Source of the DNA: Combretum micranthum
Taxonomy: Eukaryota; Streptophyta; Magnoliopsida; Myrtales; Combretaceae
Direction of reading: 5' to 3'
Assembly: GCA_024138025.1 (NCBI GenBank)
Contig: JAMXBD010001204.1
Span: forward strand, 186,001-250,000
DNA length: 64,000 nt
How positions within the stretch are numbered: position 1 is the stretch's first letter; each line of letters opens with the position of its first letter. A program made the translations under genes and the position numbers. Shown here one piece after another: positions 48,568 through 59,880 of the stretch. The notes below the pieces were generated by a model. The model saw only the letters and a list, made by a program, of their open reading frames with translations, made no database searches and was not told the DNA's origin.

Positions 48568-50344
48568 TGATGTGCTGTGATAAGTATTGAATTTTAAAGC
48601 ATATTTCTAGCAAGCGCACTAGGTCTTCTATTGTAATATAGCTTGAATAAAGTGTCGATCCCACAAGGATTTACTAACTACTAGACAATTATCAACTAAT
48701 ACTAATATCTAGGCAACTGATGATTAAATTAAACTAACTTATCTAACTAATTATCTATATGAAATGAATTGAGCTTTTAAAGAGAGGGATATGGTGAAAA
48801 GTGTGGGAAGGAGCAGAATCCACTTTAAACTATTGCTAATCAACTTGAACTCATGTTATAATGATAATTAGATTCATGAACATTCATAAGAAATTGTCAA
48901 GATTTAAAAACAAAGTTTGAAAACCTTTTTAACCACAAAACAATTCAACAACTTCTGTTAAATAAATCATTAGTGGAATCAAAATTACAATTATAAATCT
49001 CCCGATTCTACAATTGACTAATACTTTATATTAAAATCTCCTGATTCCTTAGTGAGAAATCAACATAAAACATTGCATTAATATTCATGGACAATTTCTA
49101 AACTAGATTAAACTACGCCGCTTCCGCAATTGCAATTTAATCTCAATTTATGAATTCATGTGAACACTAATTTCCCTTCCGAGTTATTAGAATTCTTATA
49201 CACCAAAACATGATGAATAATCAGAATTCAATATGAATATTTCATGATTCTAAATATCTTATAACATAGATTCAAAAATCATCTTAGCATGTTTAAAGCT
49301 TCATCAACTTCCCACAACAAATGGTTTAGCTACTCATGGATGATGATTCAACAATCAAATAAGAAATTGCAAATGATTTCATTATGATCAGAATATTCAA
49401 GTATATGAATTGCATAAAAAGAATAAGATTAGAAATCACCAATTCAAAATACTAAAACTTCACTTGCAAATCTTGTATAACTTCAAATCTCTTTAAAATC
49501 TCTTATGAAATGCCTATTCTAAATATTCTAAAGCTACTTGTAGTACTGGATATTTGGTTGCTTGGATGATTCTGAGAATGAGGGGAAGACCCCCTATTTA
49601 TAGAAAAAAATTTCGTGAAAAACATTTAATGAGCTTTGCTGTTTCTCAATGTACGCCGGCCATTTTGGATTCTACGCCGGCGGCTTACAGGCGGCGTATC
49701 TTCAAATTATCCTTTGCGCAGGCAGTGCACTGGCAGCCTTCAATATCTGTTATAATGTAGGCCGCTTCAACGCCGGCAGCTTTGAACGTAGATCTAGCCG
49801 GTGTATATAGTCAGAAATGAAGCGTTAGGCTGATTTATAACGAACGCCGTCCCAAGGCCGGCGGCTTTGACACCGGCGTAGACATTCCAACAGATGTGTT
49901 GCTTCATTTTCCTTCAAGTGTTGGACATCTTCATGTCTCTTCAATTCTTCCATGTACACTGCCTTAAGGCTGGCGGCTTTCATGCAGGCTTATAGTGTAA
50001 CTCCTTCAAAGTTGGTGATGTTTCAGTTCTAGGCTGCCGGCCTTCATTTACGCCGGCTTCTTCATCTTCTACGCCGGCAGCTTTGAGGCGGCTTTGAATG
50101 TTGTTTAACTTGTGCTGGGCAAAGCTGGCTGTGCTGCAACGGCCTTGGATTTTACGCCGCCTGAAAGCCGGCGGCTTTCAATGATGAATTGCCGGCCTTG
50201 ACTTCAATTTTTCCTCTTTTCAATTGAAATTCACTTGTTTTGATTTCTTTATCCAAATTAGTCCTGAAACATAAATTTAATTAAAACAAATATCCATTCT
50301 AGCTCAATTGATTATCAAGATTTGTACAAAATATGATCTTATCA
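48568..50344. mobile_element. Solo LTR inside the EPRV, 1.8 kb, TSD TCCAG
   Basis: It begins TGATGTGCTGTGATAAG and ends GATCTTATCA. TCCAG flanks it at 48563-48567 and 50345-50349, so 1777 bp of LTR were left by LTR-LTR recombination. It carries the largest CGCCGGCGG-type island in the window (about 49650-50190) but lacks the GAGC...CCCAGTA block of the other LTRs, so it belongs to a different family. It interrupts the capsid part of the EPRV and therefore postdates it. Orientation is not certain. Confidence 0.92.
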
Positions 50345-50503
50345 TCCAGTAAAACCGAAAATTATCATTAAGCCTATTTGATAATCATCTAATGAACCAT
50401 TGGTCTTATTGGTGTTTGAAAACATCATCATTTGGTTGAGAACATTTAATATTCTCTGTTCTGAGGCTCCATCTATGTTCCATTCATAGGTAGATCCTGC
50501 AAA

Positions 50504-51455
50504 TTATTTATTTTGATAATTGTTTTCATCATTTTCTTCTAATAAGAGATCATGAGGGGTTGCTCTCTGATAATAGAGTTTATGAGGTTCTTTCCAAGAA
50601 ATTCTATTAATAGTATTGTTTGAAGATTTATTGATCTTTAGATCTGTTAAATCTTCCATTACTGAAGAATTTTCTGAAACGCTGTTGATTTCAAGAAGAA
50701 CATTCAAATTTTCTATGGGAGTATCTTTGATAATAAGTCCTTTGAATTTAGTGGAATTAGATGAAGACGTTTCCCTATCTTTTAAAGCTCTTAAAAATTC
50801 CTTAGAGGGATTTTTAGTTGCTTCAAAAGGTTTGATTAGAGGTGTCTTAAATTTCTTATCTTCTAAAGCTTTCAAGAAATCTTTAGAAGGGTTTTTAGGT
50901 GTGTAAATGTTGGTTAGTGAAGTTATTTTATTTAATTATTTTTCTAACTCCAGTTTCTTCATTTTCTGAATATTTAAAGGGTGCCAGAGTTATTTCATTG
51001 TTTTTATAAACCTGTTTTAATTTGGTTAAAGGAGGGTGATTAGATTGTATTATCTGCCTTCTCCTATTTGCCATTTAAAACAGTGGTTTATAACATTAAT
51101 CTGTTTTATTGCCAAATAATATTCTTGGAACCAGTCAAAGAATAAAATTTGGTATCCATTATCAAACATGAATTTATAATATTCATCTTTGATTTCATTC
51201 TTGCAATTAGAAAAGGTATTGAAATACCAATTTCTAATTTTTTTCATTTTTGGTTGATCCAAACTCTTTGTTTAGAAAATCCCTATCAGGTTCGAAGGGT
51301 TTTTCTAAAGTGTTGAGTTCTGGATCTCCTATTTTTGAAGTAGTTGGTTCTTCACAAACAAGCTCATTGGGTTGTTGGTAAACCATTCTTGGTAGACCAA
51401 TTTGTTCATTCACCAATCCTAGTAAAGAAAGATTAGGAATTTGCAGAAGATTTAC
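50504..51455 (-). pseudogene. EPRV polyprotein between movement and capsid regions
   Basis: Several short frames (51234-51416, 51050-51262, 50504-50875) continue the polyprotein. The middle one includes NWYFNTF and YYKFMFDNGYQILFFDWF, an aromatic-rich stretch that I associate with petuvirus-like capsid N-terminal regions. The last one repeats a NPSK-x-FL-x-AL-x-D unit at least twice (DNA at about 50760-50810 and 50860-50895). The function is unknown. Stops and frameshifts throughout. Confidence 0.6.
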
Positions 51456-52422
51456 CTATGGAGGGGGTAAATCTTGTGGAGGTGGAGGAATGATAACCTG
51501 TGGAAGAGGTAGATTTACTGACTTTCTGGAAGTATCAGAAGATATAGATCTAATTTTCACATTATTTCTTGGTAAATCTAGAGATCTTCTAGAAAATTGA
51601 ATGGTTACCTTTCCTTCTTGGTGTTGTATGATGCTAAAAGATTCAACATTATACATAATTCTTTTTGGAAGTGGATCGTCAACTTCCCATTATTGAGATA
51701 AATTAATTTGACTCCATTGAATTATTTTGGGGATGGAAACATTAGCTTTTGAAAGATCTGTTTGGATTAATAAGGTCTGACCTCTCTACCGACCTTAAAA
51801 GCCTTAGATCCAAAAGTTGTTTTCATTAACTTGTAATATACCTTGTATATTATAGCCATTGGAAGTGATCCTTCCATCATTGTGTAATTGTGTGTCTTTA
51901 TCTATAAGATTAAAGACTTCATTATGGTTTTGTCCCTAAGTCCTATTGTGACATTAAGATGACAATCAAATTGGATTAGACCATTGCTTAGGTTAGTTTC
52001 GATTGTAGCATGAATTGAATGTTCATACTCCAATTCCCTAGAGTCTCTAAGCACCATTAAGACCGAAGTGTTTAATCTTAATTTAGTAAGAGGTTTGACT
52101 CCTACCTAGATTAAACCTATATGAATATAGTTCCAGTCTTTTGCATATTTTTTAATTGAATTCTTATTATTGTTGTTAAGCCATATGAGATTGGAACATC
52201 TTTTTATTCAGTGGCTATAACATAATCATTTTGTGAAAAAATTTTCCATTTTTTCATTTGGTAAATTTCATTGTAAGCCAACTTTGGAATGTTCCAATTA
52301 TCTATGGCTTCATTGAAATACTTCATATGGATCCCATCTCTATTTAACATATTATCTTTTAACCCTTGCTCCGAGGGAGCAAAACTAGAAGAAGACATTG
52401 TTCTTCGTAATAAATTATTCAT
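51456..52422 (-). pseudogene. EPRV movement protein (30K type, broken)
   Basis: The likely start is the Met at 52422, about 390 nt downstream of the terminal repeat. After a stop at about 52202 the core continues in other frames, with IHIGLI, GVKPLTKLRLNTSVL and MVLRD. These are blocks of the caulimovirid 30K-superfamily movement protein, whose conserved Asp lies in the LRD-type motif. The C-terminal part (51456-51656) ends in a Pro-rich linker (PPPPQDLPPP). The protein would move virus through plasmodesmata. At least three stops or shifts disable it. Confidence 0.8.
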
Positions 52423-52842
52423 AATTTTGTTAGACTACTTTATTTAACCCTATAATTCATTATCATAGGACTACTTTATCTCATAATGTGACTTCCAATT
52501 TATGACCTTCTTGCTACCTCTTTCTGGGATTTACGCGAGGCCTTAGTAGGCTTGCCACGTTTTGGGATCACCACTAATGGTAATCGTCCCAAGTGAAATG
52601 TATTATAAGTTTAGATCACCATCTATGGTAATCGTCTAGCACAAAATTATTTCTTAATTTATATATATATATATAATATCTTATTTACCCATTATTATCA
52701 ATCCTAGTCCTTTTATTTGGAAATTTCATTATAATAGAGAAGGCTTAAGATATATTTTATATATATTATTGTATCTTGTTATATACATGTATATATTTTT
52801 ACAATTCTTTAACGAAAATAGAAAGGTAGGACTATTTAATAG
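52423..52842 (-). promoter_or_regulatory. EPRV leader / intergenic region with repeated palindromes
   Basis: This non-coding stretch lies upstream of the movement protein. It contains two similar units, GATCACCACTAATGGTAATC (about 52566) and GATCACCATCTATGGTAATC (about 52616), each with an ACCA...TGGT palindrome. A TA-rich tract lies at about 52660-52690 and another at 52750-52795. In caulimovirids this region holds the promoter and a structured RNA leader; a specific promoter cannot be identified here. Confidence 0.5.
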
Positions 52843-53480
52843 TGTTGACAGTAGAATGTAGTCCACGGCCCACTCAATCCCCTAAGCTCCAAAACCTTAC
52901 AACCATGCTAGGCCCAAGAAGCTAGCTACTCTTGGCATCCAGCCTTTAAGATCTCCTAGAAGGTTAGAGAGAACAACATCCGCACTGTTGCTATGACCCA
53001 AGATCTCCTCTCCTTCACCTTGAAAAGGCCCATCGAGTTAACAAGCTTGATTAGTCTACCAACTCGGCCTCGTTTTAGCTCGATCTTGAGCTCTCATCCT
53101 CTCTGGCCACAATATATGTCCTAGTCACTTCTCATAATCGGGAGGACACTAACATCTTAACCACATTTCAAGAGCTACGACTCCTAAGCTTGGATACCGT
53201 CGCCACGCCAAGTACCAGGTCTCGTACGACGTGTCTTGGTACAATCCTAAAATCCTATAAATACCCCCTTGCCTCCCTGACAAGGGAGAATAAGGGGAAA
53301 AGGGGGCACAAACACAAAAAAGGCAATCATATATTTTTCTTAGATAAACCTTACTTCTACTCACAAACCGACTTAAGCATCAGAGTGGCTATACCGTCGA
53401 GTTACCCCCAGCTTCTCTCTAACCCATCTTTTGTGTTTACAAGAGCTATATCTACTAGCCTAGATTCAACTTATGCAACA
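52843..53480 (+). mobile_element. Solo LTR C, 638 bp, TSD AATAG, inside EPRV leader
   Basis: It is related to LTRs A and B at 18979 and 22874, begins TGTTGACAG and ends TTATGCAACA. AATAG flanks it at 52838-52842 and 53481-53485. A TATAAATA box lies at 53256-53263, in plus orientation. The related sequence at 44311-44375 carries the uninterrupted target, confirming the insertion site. It lacks the long T-tract of LTRs A and B. Confidence 0.95.
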
Positions 53481-53512
53481 AATAGTTTTGTAAAAAAGAA
53501 AAATATTAGCCT

Positions 53513-56066
53513 TATATTCTTCACACGTCCTATTTTATTTTATTTGACTTCCTATCAACCTCCTTAAAATAAAATAACTATTGGGATATTTCATTTTCAA
53601 ACCTAAATAAAACTTTAAAAGAATCTTATTTTCAATAAAGTCCCTTTTTAACTTAATTTAAACTTATTTGGGTAATGAACTAGGTGTAAATAAAGTTTTT
53701 ATGCCTTTGAAATGAAAATTTAAGTCCACTTTAGAACTTATCTGAAATCTATAGCTTATAATCTATTTTCTATAAATAAAAGTCGAGTCATCTAGCCTAA
53801 TTTTGAAAAATTGGTCAATTTAAAAAAAAACTATTTTTTATTTAAAAATAATCTTTGCATGTACTAATTTAGGCCCAATAGCCTATTCTAACTTAGAAAA
53901 AAAAATATTTCTACTATATTTAAACCTCAATAAGTCTTCATGTTAAAACTGAGGTGTATACACCCCTTTTGACCGACCACATGGTAGATAGGCTAGTGCC
54001 AATCAAATGGGAGTGACTTTCCACTTCTCCAACATTATTCTATGCCATCAATGTATTTAGTGAAATGTGATCACCTATGCAAATGGTTGATACTATTGTT
54101 CTACATCCAAGTAGTGCTTTCCTTACCATTTAGAAAGTAGTAACGAAAACCAATAATTAGAAAGGTGTGATTTAATGAATTGAGCCTCAATCGCAATATT
54201 AGCTTTCATCCTCTTTTTCATTAAAACTCTTTCCTTTTATACTTCACATGAAATATATTGTTGAAACTTTAATATGGTGTATATTGTGTCTTGTTTATTT
54301 AAAATTTTCATTCTTATACTATATTACAAGTTATGATTGTAAGAGCAAAACAAAGCTGTAGGTTCTTGAGCCATTAATTGACTTCTTTAATAAAAGGAAT
54401 TTGAAGTAGATCCCTTTGACCACATATCTTTTATTTGCAGTGTATTTATTTGTATATTTTCTTATACATTTATTGTTTTGTTACTAAAATTAAAATTTCG
54501 ATATATTTTGCAAATATATATATATAGATATATATTTAACCCACCTGTCACCCCCTTTTGATTTCTTAGTCTAGTTTTTCATTTGGTAGTCAAGCAAGTC
54601 ATTAAGTTCATTTTATTTTTAATCCCATCTTAGAGCAAAGATCATAATATTGGATGAACCCTAAGTTTTCGAGTGGCGTAAGCAATATTAGACAACTCGT
54701 TTTAACCAATGATGATTATCGATGTTAGAACTATAAAATGGAGATACTTTTATGATATTATTATGTAGTATTGAAAAATTGACAAATCAAGATATGAAAT
54801 ACAAAAGGAAAAAATATTATATTGAAGGTAATTGGAAATCTCATGCTTTAAATGATATAGAGCAACTTGTATTGTGGTATGAATGAAACTCAAGTATAAA
54901 AACGCTATCATAATTCCTTTCTTATGAAAAAATGACTTGACAATCAAAATGCAAAAAAAAAAAAATAATAATAATAATAAACAAGACTTGACCTTACACA
55001 ACTAAAACTAAGAATTAAGACCAAGAAAATGATTTTTTTTTAATTTTTTGATAAGTAACTCAAAAATAAAGTAACTAAAATATGTCAAAGGATTCTTTAT
55101 AAGATAAAATAGACCTAACTTAAATAAATATAAAAAAAAGAGGGGGGTGTGGATGGGTTGGGTGGGTATCGCGAGGGAAGAGAGATTAATGAACTCAAGC
55201 TAAATTACTCCAAAAGTTAAAATGAATTAACTCTAGATTCAATAAAGATATGAACAAATCTTAATGATTGAAAATGACACAACAATCGCAAGATATAAAC
55301 TAGTTTTTCAATAATTTCTTGGATTGATTTGACACATGATATTACAAACAATTCGAAAGGTTTAATTAAAATACACAAACCATAGTAAACTATAATTTCC
55401 TATAGTTAATCAAGATAAAAATTTGTCACTATATCAAAAGACTGATCAGATGGGTCGTTTGTCATAAATAAACTTATAAATAAGAATATAAGAACATTTT
55501 AACTGAAATTCATCTCCATAAAGATATCCATAAAAGATAATATTAGAAATTCAATAATAATAGATAATACATTACATAACATAGCATAGATATAAAAGCT
55601 ATGTATGGGTATAATGAATCTAACAACAATGGAAACAACATGGGAAAACAGTCCTCAACCTCCCATATCCTAGAAACTTAACAGTAATAGAAATAGAATG
55701 ATTTAAGGTAGCTCAAGTGTTTACACTATCAATTTATTGTAATTTAGTATCTCATCTTTAAATTTGAAAAAATTAGTACTTTTACTTTCGAAGTAAACAA
55801 ACAATTATTTTGATGATTAGATAATGGTAGATATTTGGCCAAAAATTGCTAAAATCTAAAAGATGCAGTACTAAATTGTCAAACATTAAAAGTATAGAAA
55901 CTCGGTCTGTCATTATGCTGTTATCAACATAGATGTTCATCAAATATTATTTAGTAAAGACATTGAATTGTATATATTTTGAAAGTATAAGCATTAATTT
56001 GCCAAAATTTAAAGATTAGATATTAAATTGCTAAAAATTGAAAATAGATCCACTTGGTCTAAAAAC
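53513..56066. other. Anonymous AT-rich DNA, no gene seen
   Basis: No recognisable domains. A G-rich patch lies at about 55138-55170. If the EPRV borders are right, this is the DNA flanking its 5' side. Confidence 0.4.
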
Positions 56067-57000
56067 CATGGCACTCCCCAAAATTGAAGTACATAATAGT
56101 CCGCCACATATTAGTACCACAATACAAGTTTACAAAGGCTCAGAACAATTGGCATCTACAAATTATAAATAATTGATAATTCTTTAATGTCTTACATTGT
56201 TCTCCACTCTAGTATCGAACCTGAATATGAGTCTAAAGGTCTTTAAAACAACTTTAACTTGTACTTGAACCTAAAAAAAAAATTCCCTAAAAGGGTAAGC
56301 TAAAGCCCAGTATAGAATAACACAAACACACAAGATATACACGTATTCCTATACTAATGTAACAAGCATTGATTTAAATGTTTAAATTAAGTGTAATAAG
56401 CAATAAAAGAGCACTCATGACTCTAAGCAACACGATTGGGGACTTGGGTACCAATACTACTGTAGTAATATTGGAGATTAATGAGAATAGATAATCTTTT
56501 ATCCAAAAGATAAATAAAAAGTAGTTTTATCTAAGGTACATAATTATTATTCAAATGATACCGTCGTAGTCTATTTATATCATACAATGTGTTAAGGCCC
56601 ATAATCCTTAAATTATGTATGATATAACTTCTCTCTGTTCAGGTGACCGTTACACTTTATGTTGTTTCCTCTATTAACTACCTGCCAAGCCACAAGAAGG
56701 TAGCTTAAGTACTTAAGTACCATGTCAGGTTCTAAAGCCCTTCCAAGGGTATTGCTCTCAAACTCAAGACGTCCATGCACAAGCAACACACATTATTAAT
56801 CGAGATTAATAATTAGTCAACTTATTATGTTCTAACCCCAGCACACAACAAGCATATCACTACGATCTTGGATATTACTACTTAACCATGTATAACCACT
56901 TTTGAATTCTTGTTTCAAGTATGAACCATTGGCAAATTATTTAGTACACTATAGATTTCACCCATTCCTAAGTATCAAAAACCTAAACTATCTATTAAAT
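56067..57000 (-). repeat. Old LTR-like block, copy 2
   Basis: It shares with 43273-44310, in direct orientation, the blocks AAGCTAAAGCCCAGTATAGA, GCACTCATGACTCTAAGCAAC, AAGTAGTTTTATCTAAGGT and CTGCCAAGCCACAAGAAGG. The similarity is patchy, so both are old. They could be two solo LTRs of one family or the ends of one ancient element; no interior coding sequence supports the latter. Confidence 0.55.
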
Positions 57001-58046
57001 GATTTAATTCTTATTATGATAAATTAAAAACCTTCTATTTTTCTTTTTACTATCATATTTAATTTTACTTATCTTATTAAGTATATATATAATTTTTTTA
57101 ATTAAGACTTTTATCTAATTACTTGTGAACATTGTTAATTATATATTCATGTATACATATGTGTGTGTGCATTTAACTTTACTTATTCAAGTTATTATTA
57201 TACCCTTATATTTTTAGAAATTAATCGATGATAGTACATATGGCCATTATTTACATAGGCAATTATCATATAGTGTTGATATGTATAGCTACAATTCATG
57301 TTATAGTTAAAGTCTATTGTAATTAGCATTACTATTCTATTAATTTCCTCATTTCTATTTGTAATTAATATTAATATTTTATGTGCCTAGTCCTTACTAT
57401 TATATATGTTTATTTATTTCTTATATATATGTGTGTGTGTGTGTGTATTTCCAACTTGTTAGCCAATTTTGTCAAATCTATTCATTCATGCATGTCCGCT
57501 AAACTAATCTCCAACAACACCTCAATGAACCTTTCCTTACATTTTAAAGGGAATATCTTTATTAATTTCCATGTATTACTTTGTCTCTACTATATACATA
57601 CATAAATCCTAAATCAACCATATAAATAACCAACTTATAAATTGCACTTTGAGATAAAACTGTAGAATGTGAGAAAGGTGATTCCACTATACACTCGTGA
57701 AAACCCAAGTGTTGTTTGTAAGTAAATATAGGATTAAAATTCTAATTTTTTTACAACAATCAACTTTTCATGATATAGATCCTTGCCTCAACAATTGGAA
57801 GACACTTGAATTCTTCTCTAGTGTTTGCACCACAACCAATGGAGACACCAACACTTAAAAAATTTGGATCTTTATCTTGAATCTCTTCAATCTTCTAATA
57901 TACCTTATTATAAAACTTGTTTCCTTCGATTTTTTTAATACCACAAGATGTAGAGGGATGAGTTAATAATTATAAAACTTACTTCCCAAAAGGGAAAAAA
58001 AAAGGAAAGGTTTCTTCCTTTTTTATTTTTCAAATTACGTCATAAA
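57001..58046. other. Anonymous AT-rich DNA, no gene seen
   Basis: A TG microsatellite lies at about 57429-57447. The open frame at 57381-57605 is low-complexity and unlikely to be coding. Confidence 0.4.
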
Positions 58047-58113
58047 GGTTTCTAATGGGAATCAAGCTAGATGACCTATTACTAGAGCAAGACCTAAAGG
58101 ATTACAAAACTTA
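58047..58113 (+). pseudogene. Short copy of a gypsy pol C-terminus
   Basis: About 65 bp match 60717-60783. The translation PITRARPKGLQ resembles the G-P-x-TRSRAK-type end of some plant gypsy polyproteins. It is cut off by the LTR-like sequence that starts at 58115. Confidence 0.5.
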
Positions 58114-58114
58114 G

Positions 58115-59870
58115 TGTAGACACCTCATTTTGACAATTTATTTTTGTCAATTTGTTAATAATTGAATGTTAATATTAGTGCAAATATGGCTAAATTGAAT
58201 GATTTTTTGCATTTTTGAGCATTATGATTAGAAATAAAAATTAGGAAAAATAAATCCAATTAAAGGAAATAAATATAATGAATGTAATATACATGTATAT
58301 AATATAGTTTTATAATCTGAAAAAAAAAAATTCTTCTTCGTTAGGCAGCCCGACTGGCCCACTTTGAACTCTTTTTTGGCCCACTTCCATACCTTTTTTC
58401 TATGAACCGAAGGAAGATTTGGAAATTAGGCATGGAATAGTTTGTTTTGGTATAAAAATCACGTGTTTTCATCAATAATTACTCTTTCAAATATGGACTT
58501 CAAATTTGGGAAAAACTCGTTTTTGGTACTTTCCTAAAAAATTCAAAAACGTGTGAAAGTTGTTTTTTAAGCAATTTAATGATTTGGAACATTACAATAT
58601 GGGAGGTACACGTCATTTATTACATTTAATTGGAAAGTTACATCGGTTTTGACTCGGATTATCCAAATTTTGCCAAGAACGTGTTTTACAAGCCTTAAGT
58701 TCGAGATTGATTAATTAAGAAGGTTTTGGTCGAATTAAAGCTTATTGACTAAGAATTAAAGGAAACTTTGAAATTTGAAAATATTTTGGAGTTGCCACTT
58801 GACTAAAGTCGAAAAAAAAAAGATAAACCAAAACCAATGAGTAAGTTGATTTCAATTTTGCTACTGATCCGCAAAAAAAATCATTTTGAAAAGGAAAACT
58901 AGAAATTAACTTGAGTCCGGGGCTAACCTATTAAAACCTAAATGGTTACCACTTTAGCTTTCCAATTTTAAATTGCTTTCTTTTAAACCTTAATTTCAAA
59001 ATCTAAACTATTTACAAGGCTCTAACTATTTACAAATATGTAAAAATTTACTTAAACTAAGAGAAACAAATAAAATCAAAAAAATAAATTTTTACATATT
59101 TTGAGTTGCTCATTTAGGTGTCTACGTACCAGCTAATCGGGATCAAACCACATGTAGTTCTTTAAGAAAAATTTAATTTGTTGGTTAATTTTAGTATTTT
59201 GAAATCTTATCACTTTAAGTTCATTAAGTTTTATGATTTAATAAAAATTATCTAATTTTATATCAATCATCACAAAAACCCATGTAAAACTATCACAATT
59301 ATTTATAAACACAAACTTCACACTATTATCATATATTAACATCAAACAAATATTATTATGATTAATATTATTAAAACTCAACTAATTTTACTTATTAATC
59401 TATGTATTAATCTATTTTACGAAAACATATATTTATTACTAATTATATATAATCTATTATTATATATTATTATTTTATTATTATTATATATATATTCACA
59501 TATATAGTAAGGAAAACTTACCTAGATGAAGATGGCTCCATGTGCAGGAATTGAAGATGAGCAGGGATGATGACCGCGGCAATGTGCAGAGGATCCATGA
59601 GCGGATGAACGAAGGACGACTCGCGACGACCAGGATAGACGATGATGATGACCAGGAGCAGTCCGGCAATGGCAGCAGCAACGGTGGAGGGTCGATGATG
59701 ACATGGCAGTGGACGACTAACGAAGGCAGATCGGTAAGGATGAGAGATAATTGATTGAGGGCTTTTAAAGTTCTCACGATTCCAAACAAATCAATGTAAA
59801 TTAATTGTTCTAATTTTCCCTGTAAAGCAAGAAATTTGACGATTAAAATTAAGAACCCTAAATCAAGAAC
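58115..59870 (+). mobile_element. Probable LTR of a Tat-like gypsy element
   Basis: It starts TGTAGACACCTCATTTTGAC. It contains TTTTGGAGTTGCCACTTGAC (about 58786), TTGAGTCCGGGGCTAACC (about 58912) and AGGTGTCTACGTACC (about 59116). These blocks, in this order, resemble long LTRs of Tat/Ogre-type plant elements as I remember them. A GC-rich segment follows at 59520-59755. The right border is unclear and no target duplication was found. Anonymous AT-rich DNA lies between 59150 and 59510. Confidence 0.45.
59520..59755. other. GC-rich, purine-biased segment open on both strands
   Basis: About 235 bp, markedly richer in GC than its flanks, with repeated GATGATGA and GGACGA words. A 70-residue plus frame (Asp/Arg/Gly-rich) and 97- and 60-residue minus frames overlap. 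Codon-level support is lacking, since openness on both strands follows from composition. It may be an internal part of the preceding LTR. Confidence 0.4.
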
Positions 59871-59880
59871 AACTTAACTG

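Larger units (their letters stand above)
44311..53512 (-). mobile_element. Endogenous pararetrovirus (Caulimoviridae, petuvirus/florendovirus-like), decayed
   Basis: On the minus strand the region reads movement protein, linker, coat protein with zinc finger, protease, RT, RNase H and a C-terminal domain. No LTRs bound it. A segment of about 65 bp at 44311-44375 recurs at 52806-52842 plus 53481-53512, interrupted by a solo LTR, as expected for terminal redundancy of a circular viral genome. After removing the solo LTR at 48568-50344 and one TSD copy, the unit is about 6.7 kb. All coding parts carry stops or frameshifts, so it cannot produce virus. The sub-lineage call comes from the domain order and the C-terminal domain and is inference. 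I found no tRNA-Met primer site. Confidence 0.88.

Noticed and set aside
59496..59789. 97-residue minus-strand frame in the GC-rich patch
   Set aside because: The opposite strand is also open in the same place; composition explains it and no motif is present.
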